Assembly: GCA_027492575.1 (NCBI GenBank)
Contig: JAPUEM010000149.1
Coordinates: 1 to 34,843, forward strand
Source: Propionicimonas sp.
GTDB taxonomy: Bacteria; Actinomycetota; Actinomycetes; Propionibacteriales; Propionibacteriaceae
DNA length: 34,843 nucleotides
Reading direction: 5' to 3'
A program made the translations under genes and the position numbers. Numbering within the stretch: the first letter of the stretch is position 1; each line of letters begins with the position of its first letter. The notes under the pieces are model-generated. The model had not been told where the DNA came from. It did not search any database and saw only the letters and a program-made list of their open reading frames with translations. Below are positions 16,953-23,734 of this stretch, in pieces.

Positions 16953-18023
16953 ATGTTCAAGCGACAGGCGATCGCCGCGGGGGTGTTGGCCCTGCTGCTC
17001 ACCGGATGCGCCGGGGTCTCCGGCCAGGTCAGCACGCCGCCGACCCAGGGCGAACCCGCGCCCCCCACCGAGAGCAAGACCCTCACGGTGCTGACCCACG
17101 ACAGCTTCTACCTGCCGGAGGAGACCCTGGCGGCCTTCGCCGAAACCACCGGCTACAAGGTGGAATACGTCCAGCCCGGGGATGGCGGCAGCCTGGTCAA
17201 CCAGCTGATCCTCACCAAGGACGCACCGCTGGGCGACGTGGTCTTCGGCATCGACAACACCTTCGCCGGACGGGCGATCGAGGCCGGCGTGCTCGCCCCC
17301 TACACCTCGCCCGCGCTGCCGGAAGGGGGCGCCGAACTGGGCAAGGACGGCGCCGGCCTGCTCACCCCGATCGACTTCGGCGACGTCTGCCTGAACGCCG
17401 ATCTGGGCTGGTTCGAGGCCAAGGGGCTGGCCGTCCCACAGACCCTGGACGACCTGCTCAAGCCCGAGTACGCCGACCTGCTGGTGGTGGCGAACCCGGC
17501 CTCATCGACCCCCGGGCTGGCCTTCCTCGTCGCCACCGTCGCGGCCAAGGGCGACGGCTACCTCGACTACTGGAAGCAGCTGAAAGCCAACGGGGTGAAG
17601 GTCGTCCCGGGTTGGACGGAGGCGTACACCGTCGAGTTCTCCGGTTCCTCGGGCAAGGGTCCGCGTCCGCTGGTGCTGTCGTACGCCAGCTCGCCCGCCT
17701 CCGAGGTCGGTGAGGATGGCAAGCCCCGCACCACGAACCTGCCGCAGACCTGCCTGCGCCAGGTCGAGTTCGCCGGTGTGATCGCCGGCGCCCAGAACGA
17801 GGTCGGCGCGCGGAAGTTCATCGACTGGCTGCTGAGCCCGGAGGTCCAGGCCCAGATCCCCGCCTCGATGTGGGTGTACCCGGCCGATCCCGCCGCCCCG
17901 CTCCCCGCGGAGTGGGCCGAGTTCGGCACCGCCGTCACCGACCCCTGGTACGTCCCCGCCGAGCGGATCGCGGCCGACCGCGAGACCTGGATCCGCGACT
18001 GGACCACCACCGTCATCGGCTGA
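16953..18023 (+). CDS. thiB: Thiamine ABC transporter substrate-binding lipoprotein
   Basis: A 356-residue lipoprotein of the ThiB/TbpA group. The ATG at 16953 follows TTGGAGGAAAGA. The signal peptide ends in the lipobox LLTGC (Cys19) and is followed by a Pro/Thr-rich linker. The mature N-terminus (TLTVLTHDSFYLPEETLAAFAETTGYKVEYV) and the blocks GDVVFGIDNTFAGRA, DFGDVCLNAD and LVVANPASSTPGLAFL are characteristic of thiamine-binding proteins of this family. The TPP riboswitch directly upstream strongly supports thiamine or a thiamine derivative as ligand. Confidence 0.92.
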   Translation: MFKRQAIAAGVLALLLTGCAGVSGQVSTPPTQGEPAPPTESKTLTVLTHDSFYLPEETLAAFAETTGYKVEYVQPGDGGSLVNQLILTKDAPLGDVVFGIDNTFAGRAIEAGVLAPYTSPALPEGGAELGKDGAGLLTPIDFGDVCLNADLGWFEAKGLAVPQTLDDLLKPEYADLLVVANPASSTPGLAFLVATVAAKGDGYLDYWKQLKANGVKVVPGWTEAYTVEFSGSSGKGPRPLVLSYASSPASEVGEDGKPRTTNLPQTCLRQVEFAGVIAGAQNEVGARKFIDWLLSPEVQAQIPASMWVYPADPAAPLPAEWAEFGTAVTDPWYVPAERIAADRETWIRDWTTTVIG

Positions 18024-18042
18024 CCCTCTCGTGAACCTCGCC

Positions 18043-18162
18043 CAGCCGGCCCCCACCCCACTCGGTCTCAGCAGAAACCGGGTGATTGAGGCCGGCTGTG
18101 TGCGCATTGCACGCACAAGGCCTGTATTGCCCGGTTTCTGCGAGAGGCGGTGGGGGCGGTGA
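18043..18162. repeat. Long inverted repeat between thiB and thiP
   Basis: The arms carry GCAGAAACCGGG followed by a GGCC about 8 bp later: forward 18071-18093, reverse 18119-18141. Pairing extends outwards into CCCCCACC on the left and GGTGGGGG on the right, and inwards to a TGTGTGCG/CGCACA core around CATTG. Each arm is about 45-55 bp, imperfectly matched. The right arm overlaps the thiP start region. Here there are only two units, unlike the four-site elements elsewhere. Confidence 0.75.
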
Positions 18163-19838
18163 CCGCGTTGGCCTCAGCCACGGTGCGGCGGCGTGGGCTG
18201 GGTGGGTCGCCGTGGGTGTGGGCGGCGGCCGCGGTGATTCCGCTGGGGTTCCTGGTGGTCTTCTTCGCCTGGCCGGTGGCGGCGCTGGTCGCCCGCGGGT
18301 TCCTGGACGAGAACGGGGCGTTCAGCCTGGCCGGGGTGCAATCGGTGCTCTCGTCGCCGCGCACCTGGCGGATCGTGGGGCAGACCCTGGCGCAGGCGGC
18401 GGCCGGCACCACCGCCGCGGTGCTGCTCGGGGTGCCGGGGGCCTTCCTGCTGTACCGCCGTCGCTTCCCCGGACGACGATTGCTGCGCGCGCTGGTGGCC
18501 GTCCCGTTCGTGCTGCCGACGGTGGTGGTCGGGGTCGCGTTCAGCTCCCTGCTGGCGCCGACCGGGCTGCTCGGCTGGCTGGGGATGCAGGAATCCTTCG
18601 CGGGCATCGTCGCGGCCCTGGTCTTCTTCAACTACTCGGTCGTGGTGCGGACGGTGGGCGGGCTCTGGGCCCGGCTCGACCCCCGGGCCCAGGACGCCGC
18701 CCGCACCCTCGGCGCCTCCGAACTGCGGGTCTTCGCCACCGTGACGCTGCCCGCGCTGGCGCCGGCGATCGCCTCGGGGGCGGCGCTCACCTTCCTCTTC
18801 TGCGCGACCGCCTTCGGGGTGGTGCTGGTGATGGGCGGAGTCTCCTGGGGCACCATCGAGACCGAGATCTGGTACCAGACCACCCAGCTGCTCGACCTGC
18901 CCGCCGCCGCCGCGCTCTCCATCCTGCAGCTGATCGTGGTGACCGCCTCCCTGCTCGTCGCGAATCGGGCGCGAACCCGTTCCGAGCGGGCGCTGCGGAT
19001 GCTCGGACGTCCGGTCGAGACCCCGCTGCGAAGGTCCGACTGGCCGGTCGTGGCGGTGACCGCGACGGCCGTCCTCGGCCTGCTCGCGACCCCGATCGCC
19101 GGCCTGGTCGTCCGCTCCTTCGTCACCCCGCACGGCTTCGGCTGGGGAAACTACGCCGCGCTGGCCGGACGCGCGGACGGGACGACGGTCAGCGTCTGGC
19201 AGGCGCTCACCAACTCCGTGATCATCGCCGCCGCGGCGACCGCGCTGGCGCTCGGCCTCGGGCTGCTGGTCAGCTACCTGCTGTCGCGCCGCCCCGCCTC
19301 GCCGGCCGGACGCTGGGTGCTGGCTGCCGCCGACTCCGCGTTCATGCTGCCGCTGGGGGTGTCGGCGGTGACGGTCGGTTTCGGCTTCCTGATCACGCTG
19401 AACCGGCCGCCCTTCGACCTGCGTTCCTCGTGGGTGCTGATCCCGATCGCGCAGGCGCTGGTCGCCCTGCCGCTGGTGGTCCGGACCCTGCTGCCCACCC
19501 TGCGGGCGATCGACCCCCGACTGCACGAGGCCGCGGCCACCCTCGGCGCCGGTGCGCGACGGATCGTCCTCACCATCGATCTGCCGTTCGCGCTGCGCGG
19601 GCTCGGTCTGGCGGTCGGCTTCGCCTTCGCCACCTCGCTGGGCGAGTTCGGGGCGACCTCGTTTCTGGCGCGTCCCGACCGGCCGACCCTGCCGGTGGTG
19701 ATCTACCGGCTGATCTCCCGCCCGGGGGCGGAGAATTTCGGGATGGCGATGGCGGCCTCGGTGCTGCTCGCCCTGCTGACCGCCACCGCGATGGCGGTCG
19801 CCGAATGGCTCGGACCCAAGGAGGTCAACCCATGGTGA
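18150..19838 (+). CDS. thiP: Thiamine ABC transporter permease (two fused permease halves)
   Basis: A 562-residue inner-membrane protein with about 12 membrane helices arranged as two permease domains, as in ThiP and the FbpB iron permeases. EAA-like loops are seen in both halves: DAARTLGASELRVFATVTLP (about residues 182-201) and EAAATLGAGARRIVLTIDLP (about 454-473). Start GTG 18150 or GTG 18159; GAGAGG lies before both. The position behind thiB in a TPP-controlled operon supports thiamine transport. Its stop overlaps ATG 19832 in ATGGTGA. Confidence 0.9.
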   Translation: MGAVTALASATVRRRGLGGSPWVWAAAAVIPLGFLVVFFAWPVAALVARGFLDENGAFSLAGVQSVLSSPRTWRIVGQTLAQAAAGTTAAVLLGVPGAFLLYRRRFPGRRLLRALVAVPFVLPTVVVGVAFSSLLAPTGLLGWLGMQESFAGIVAALVFFNYSVVVRTVGGLWARLDPRAQDAARTLGASELRVFATVTLPALAPAIASGAALTFLFCATAFGVVLVMGGVSWGTIETEIWYQTTQLLDLPAAAALSILQLIVVTASLLVANRARTRSERALRMLGRPVETPLRRSDWPVVAVTATAVLGLLATPIAGLVVRSFVTPHGFGWGNYAALAGRADGTTVSVWQALTNSVIIAAAATALALGLGLLVSYLLSRRPASPAGRWVLAAADSAFMLPLGVSAVTVGFGFLITLNRPPFDLRSSWVLIPIAQALVALPLVVRTLLPTLRAIDPRLHEAAATLGAGARRIVLTIDLPFALRGLGLAVGFAFATSLGEFGATSFLARPDRPTLPVVIYRLISRPGAENFGMAMAASVLLALLTATAMAVAEWLGPKEVNPW

Positions 19839-19897
19839 GCGATCGTCCACTGCGCCCGGCGGGCCCGACCAGGATCGAGGACGTGAATCGATGGTGA
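19832..19897 (+). CDS. 21-codon mini-ORF bridging thiP and thiQ
   Basis: This tiny frame has the best Shine-Dalgarno in the area (AAGGAGGT, about 7 bp before ATG 19832). Its start overlaps the thiP stop as ATGGTGA, and its own stop overlaps the thiQ start in an identical ATGGTGA. The encoded peptide is hydrophilic (MVSDRPLRPAGPTRIEDVNR, then Trp) with no recognisable motif. It may exist only to pass ribosomes from thiP to thiQ. Alternatively it is a relic of a duplicated start region. Confidence 0.4.
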   Translation: MVSDRPLRPAGPTRIEDVNRW

Positions 19898-20937
19898 GCG
19901 AGCCGATGACCGGCAGCCCTGCACGCCCCGTGGGTGCCCGCCCGGCCGCAACCTTGGCGAGCGAACAGGGGATCGGCTTGTCGGTGACCGATGCGGTCGT
20001 GCGGTACGGCCCCATCACAGCGGTGGACGGGGTCTCGCTGGAGGTCAAGCCGGGGGAGATCGTGGCGCTGCTGGGCGCCTCCGGCTCGGGCAAGTCGTCA
20101 TTGCTGCGCGCGGTCGCCGGCCTCGAACCGCTGGCCGGCGGCACGGTCGAGTGGGACGGTGAGGACATCACCGCGGTCCCCGTCCACAAGCGCGGCTTCG
20201 TGATGATGTTCCAGGACGGGCAGCTCTTCCCGCACCGCAGCGTGGCCGGCAATGTCGGCTATGCCCTCAACCACCTCGACCGTGCCGAGCGGGAGGCGCG
20301 GGTCGAGGAACTGCTCGACCTGGTCGGGCTGGCCGGGTACGGTTCGCGTCCGGTCACCGCGCTGTCCGGCGGCCAGGCGCAGCGGGTGGCGCTGGCCCGG
20401 TCGCTCGCCCCGCACCCCCGGCTGCTGATGCTGGACGAGCCGCTCTCGTCCCTGGATCGCGGGCTGCGCGAGCACCTGGTCGGCGTCCTGGAGCGGACGA
20501 TGCGCGCCACCGGCACCCCCGGCCTCTACGTCACCCACGACCAGGACGAGGCCTTCGCCATCGCCGACCGGATCGCCGTGCTCTCCGCCGGGCGGTTGCT
20601 GCAGATCGCCGAACCCGCGGAGTTGTGGCGGCACCCCGCTGACGCCGAGGTCGCCGAGTTCCTGGGCTACGGCCCGATCCTCACCCCGGACGAGGCCCGC
20701 GCGCTGGGCTGGTCGGGCCCGTCCGCCGGCCGGGTGGCCCTCGGCCCGGACGGATTGGTCGCCGACGAGGCCGGTGTGGTCGTCCCGGTGCTGGAGCGCA
20801 ACCCCGGCCGCGGCCGCCACCAGGTGACCGTCCGGTTGCCGGGCGGTCAGCCGGCCGAACTCCGCACGACCGACCTTCCAGGCGCCGAGCTCGCCGTCCG
20901 GATCGATCCGGACGGCACCGCCCTGCTGCCCGCGTGA
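19891..20937 (+). CDS. thiQ: Thiamine ABC transporter ATP-binding protein
   Basis: A 348-residue ABC ATPase of the ThiQ/PotA/FbpC group. After about 30 extra N-terminal residues come Walker A (LLGASGSGKSSLLRAVAGL), the Q-loop (VMMFQDGQLFPHRSVAGNV), the signature (ALSGGQAQRVALARSLAP), Walker B (RLLMLDEPLSSLDRG) and the H-loop (GLYVTHDQDEAFAIADR). A C-terminal regulatory-type extension follows (about 235-348). The ATG at 19891 has only a weak GAGG upstream; coupling through the 21-codon mini-ORF is likely. ATG 19906 is an alternative. It should energise the thiP permease. Confidence 0.9.
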   Translation: MVSEPMTGSPARPVGARPAATLASEQGIGLSVTDAVVRYGPITAVDGVSLEVKPGEIVALLGASGSGKSSLLRAVAGLEPLAGGTVEWDGEDITAVPVHKRGFVMMFQDGQLFPHRSVAGNVGYALNHLDRAEREARVEELLDLVGLAGYGSRPVTALSGGQAQRVALARSLAPHPRLLMLDEPLSSLDRGLREHLVGVLERTMRATGTPGLYVTHDQDEAFAIADRIAVLSAGRLLQIAEPAELWRHPADAEVAEFLGYGPILTPDEARALGWSGPSAGRVALGPDGLVADEAGVVVPVLERNPGRGRHQVTVRLPGGQPAELRTTDLPGAELAVRIDPDGTALLPA

Positions 20938-20984
20938 CCGACCTCCCCAGTTCGGCTTGGGAGCCGTCGTCCAGGACAGTCGCA

Positions 20985-21160
20985 CGCTGCGCTGCACGAT
21001 GGTCGTATTGGACGGGGGTCGACACACCTGGCATCGCGCTGCGCTACAGGATGGTCGCAATGGGCTGGTCCCGCCACCTGAGAATGACCAAGGCGTAGCG
21101 CAACGGCCGGCTCGATCCCGGCTCCGCTGGCAATACGACAATCCGGTAGCGCAGCGCGTG
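20985..21160. repeat. Four-site + + - - intergenic element D
   Basis: Four copies of a third motif, approximately GCGCTACNGGATGGTCGTAT: forward at 20989 and 21041, reverse with 5' ends at 21101 and 21152. The distances are 52, 60 and 51 bp, within 1-2 bp of the other elements. The similarity extends some 5-10 bp 5' of each unit (CGCTGCGCT; CCTGGCA in some copies). Copies are more diverged than in element C, unit 3 being the weakest. The element lies in the convergent gap between thiQ and the permease fusion. Confidence 0.7.
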
Positions 21161-21265
21161 CCAGGGGTGACCACACCTAGAAGATCCTGGGCCGGGACCC
21201 CAGCCTGAACTCCCGGACGACCGCCCCAGGTCAGCTGGGCGGCTCGACCAACACCGCCAGGGGTG

Positions 21266-21292
21266 AGATCCCGGATCGGAGTCCGGGATGAC
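21266..21292 (-). repeat. R1-variant palindromic repeat
   Basis: GAGATCCCGGATCGGAGTCC then GGGATGACG is an inverted copy of the CCGGG-type R1 variant seen at 15349. Its right half is also the start of the tandem duplication that follows. Confidence 0.7.
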
Positions 21293-21512
21293 GAAGAAGG
21301 TTGGCTGCGCCAGTTCGGCTTACGGAACGCTGATCAACGCACGGAGGACCCAACGATCCCTGAGCTTGTCAAAGGGTCGTTGCCGCGGCCCACATCGGAG
21401 TCCGGGATGACGAAGAAGGTTGGCTGCGCCAGTTCGGCTTACGGAACGCTGATCAACGCACGGAGGACCCAACGATCCCTGAGCTTGTCGAAGGGTCGTT
21501 GCCGCCTCCCAC
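21275..21512 (+). repeat. 119-bp tandem duplication
   Basis: 21275-21393 and 21394-21512 are near-identical, differing visibly only at TCAAAG/TCGAAG and GCGGCCC/GCCTCCC. Each copy holds a half R1-variant, a GGAACGCTGATCAACGCACG block and one CCCTGAGCTTGTC.AAGGG repeat. An inverted CCCTGAGC-type repeat follows directly at 21518-21542. The near-identity suggests a recent event. Confidence 0.9.
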
Positions 21513-21517
21513 ATCAT

Positions 21518-21542
21518 GACCCTTCGACAGGCTCAGGGATCG
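21518..21542 (-). repeat. Dispersed repeat R2 (CCCTGAGC..GTCGAAGGG), inverted copy
   Basis: GACCCTTCGACAGGCTCAGG then GATCG. Forward copies are at 21354-21379, 21473-21498 and 26888-26913; another inverted copy is at 26933-26958. Facing copies can form about 20-bp stems, here just after the permease stop, where a terminator would be expected. Confidence 0.8.
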
Positions 21543-21556
21543 TGGGTGAGCGCTTC

Positions 21557-23338
21557 CTAACGCACGGCCAGTTCGGCGACCTTCGCCTCGGGTTCCGCCG
21601 GGGTGGCCAAGGTGGTGCCGCGTCGCCGCGGGCGGCGCATGCCGGCGACCGCCACGGCGAAGACCGAGGTCAGGATCAGCGCGGCGGCCGGGGCCAAGGT
21701 CGTCCACGGGGCGCGTTCGACGTAGTCGATGCCCTCGCTCAGCAGCAGGCCCCATTCCGGCAGCGGCGGCTGGGCGCCCAGGCCGAGGAAGCCCAGCGCG
21801 GCCAGCGCCAGCGCGACGCCCGGCAGCCGCAGCATGCCGTGTCGCAGCAGCGGCCCGAGGGTGGCGGGCAGCACGTGCCGCACCCAGATCTCCAGCTTGC
21901 CGACCCCGGCCAGCGGCAGCCAGCTGACGTGCGGCAGCGCGGTCGCCTCGTCGATCAGTGAGGCGGCATGGGTGGTCAGCGGCGGCCAGGTGACCCAGAG
22001 CACCGCCAGTGCGGCGCCCGCCACGGACGGCCCCATCAGGGCGGCGATGATCACGCCGGCCAGGATGGTCGGGGTGGCGTTGGCGATCTCGGCGGGGCCG
22101 CGGGAGATCTCGCCCAGCACGGCCAGCAGCAGGCCGACCAGGATCGAGAGCAGCACGATCGCGAACGCCGGCGTCAGCGTCCCGAGGGTGCCGTGGGCGA
22201 CCCGGGCGAGCAGGTCGCGCCCGCTGGCGTCCGCTCCGAAGGGCAGCTCCCAGCTGGGCGGCGCCAGCCGGGTGTGCGCGATCGCGTACGGGTTGCGCGG
22301 CAGCCCGAAGAGCAGGATCAGCGCCAGCAGGGCGAGCGAGATCACCGCCGTCCACCAGGCTGCCCGGCCGTCGCTGCGCGCCTCGGGCGGGGGCGGCAGC
22401 GCACCGGGCGGCAACGGTCCGCCGCGCAGTGCCCGCCGGGCGACGCTGGTGAGGACGCCGACCGTGACCGCGGCCAGCGCCATCAGCAGGACGCCGGCCT
22501 GCAGCGCGGGCAGGTCCTGGGAGTTCGCCGCGCCGAGCAGGTAGCGCCCCAGCCCGGGGATCGCGAAGACCTGCTCGACGGCGACCGCGCCACCCAGGAT
22601 GCCGATGAAGACCAGCCCGAGTTGGTCGACCACCGCGGCCGCCGCACGGCGGTAGACCCCGCTCAGAATCACGGAACCGGGTGCGCCGGCCAGCCGCCAG
22701 ACCATCACCCAGCGCTCCTCGGCGACCCCGGCGATGGCGTCCGAGAGCAGCCGTCCCAGCAGGCCGCCGGCGGGAATGCCCAGCGACAGCGCCGGCAGGA
22801 CGGCGGTGTCGAGCCCCGTCCAGCCGTAGGGGGGCAGCCACTGCAGCTGGACGGCGACCACCACCAGCAGGGCGCTGGCCAGCAGGAACTCGGGCAGCGC
22901 GGTGAGCGCGACGCCGACCGGGCCGGACCCCTTCTGCGGCTGGTCGCGCAGCACCCGCAGCGAGGCCGGGGTCACCAGGGCCACCATGATCGCCAGCGCG
23001 ACGATCAGCGCGAACAGGGTCAGCGTGGCCGAGACCCCCAGCGCCGTCCAGACGCCGGCGCCGATCGGCTTGCCGCTCACCCAGGAGTTCCCCAGGTCAC
23101 CCTGCAGCACCCCCGACCACCAGCGCAGGCTGGTCGGGATGGGCCCACCGGCCAGGCCGAGTTCGGCCCGGATCGCCTCCAGCGCCTCAGGGGTGGGCTC
23201 GAGTTCGGCGTACCGGGCCCGCAGCACGGACGCCGCCGGATCCCGCTGCGACAGCCAGGGCAGCGCCCCCGCGACCAGCAGCAGCACCAGCCCGCTGATC
23301 GCCCGCGACACGATCCCGACGACGTTACTGTGCCGCAT
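21557..23338 (-). CDS. Fused DppB-DppC permease of a peptide/nickel-type ABC transporter
   Basis: A single 593-residue frame that contains two complete permeases usually encoded by separate genes. The N-terminal half (about 1-300) is DppB-like: an elongated loop (TPEALEAIRAELGL), GDLGNSWVSGKPI, and the core LPEFLLASALLVVVAV with VFAIPGLGRYLLGA. The linker (about 300-320) is Pro/Gly rich. The C-terminal half is DppC-like: LPFGADASGRDLLARVAHG, then the loop near LPLAGVGKLEIWVRHVLP and GLGAQPPLPEWGLLLSEGI. About 12 membrane helices are expected. The ATG at 23338 has GGAAGGCGGAG upstream. The fusion would guarantee a heterodimer-like pore. It belongs with the binding protein and ATPases upstream on this strand, though 396 bp of repeats separate it from the binding protein. 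Confidence 0.88.
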   Translation of the reverse strand: MRHSNVVGIVSRAISGLVLLLVAGALPWLSQRDPAASVLRARYAELEPTPEALEAIRAELGLAGGPIPTSLRWWSGVLQGDLGNSWVSGKPIGAGVWTALGVSATLTLFALIVALAIMVALVTPASLRVLRDQPQKGSGPVGVALTALPEFLLASALLVVVAVQLQWLPPYGWTGLDTAVLPALSLGIPAGGLLGRLLSDAIAGVAEERWVMVWRLAGAPGSVILSGVYRRAAAAVVDQLGLVFIGILGGAVAVEQVFAIPGLGRYLLGAANSQDLPALQAGVLLMALAAVTVGVLTSVARRALRGGPLPPGALPPPPEARSDGRAAWWTAVISLALLALILLFGLPRNPYAIAHTRLAPPSWELPFGADASGRDLLARVAHGTLGTLTPAFAIVLLSILVGLLLAVLGEISRGPAEIANATPTILAGVIIAALMGPSVAGAALAVLWVTWPPLTTHAASLIDEATALPHVSWLPLAGVGKLEIWVRHVLPATLGPLLRHGMLRLPGVALALAALGFLGLGAQPPLPEWGLLLSEGIDYVERAPWTTLAPAAALILTSVFAVAVAGMRRPRRRGTTLATPAEPEAKVAELAVR

Positions 23339-23377
23339 TCTCTCCGCCTTCCCGGCCGACGGGCTCGCCTCGCCGAG

Positions 23378-23659
23378 CGCCACCCTTCATGCTGAGCACC
23401 ACCCGTGACGTCGAGCGCCTTGCCCCAGGGTCAAGCGCTTGACGGGAGGGCTGGCAGTCAGCGGTAGGGATGGCTGTCGGTGCGGGACAGGGGACGGTTC
23501 CGTGTCCCGCACCGCACCGACCTTCCGGCACCAGCGAAACCGGGACGAGGAACCGTCCCCTGTCCCACGCGTCCCTTCGGGCCGAACGCCACCCTTCCCG
23601 CTGAGCACCACTCGTGACGTCGAGCGCCTGGCCCCAGGGCGAAGCGCTCGCCGGGAGGG
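23378..23659 (+). repeat. 73-bp direct repeats flanking a GGGACAGGGG inverted repeat
   Basis: Two 73-bp units, 23378-23450 and 23587-23659, share CGCCACCCTT, GCTGAGCACCAC, CGTGACGTCGAGCGCC, GCCCCAGGG and GGGAGGG blocks. Between them an inverted pair (GGGACAGGGGACGGTTCC at 23484-23501 and its reverse complement at 23549-23566) can form an 18-bp stem. A fragment (GGCGCTCGACGGGAGGG) recurs near 23700. The whole 23339-23734 gap holds no credible gene. The hairpin lies inside the transporter locus, between the binding-protein and permease genes. Confidence 0.85.
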
Positions 23660-23734
23660 AGGGCACTCGACAGGAGGGCCCGCGGTCAGGGGTCAGGGTG
23701 GCGCTCGACGGGAGGGCCGGCGGTCGGACGGGGG

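Noticed and set aside
15350-17086. 578-residue frame including glycerate kinase
   Set aside because: The upstream 188 codons read through element C and the riboswitch; the kinase homology begins at about 16522.
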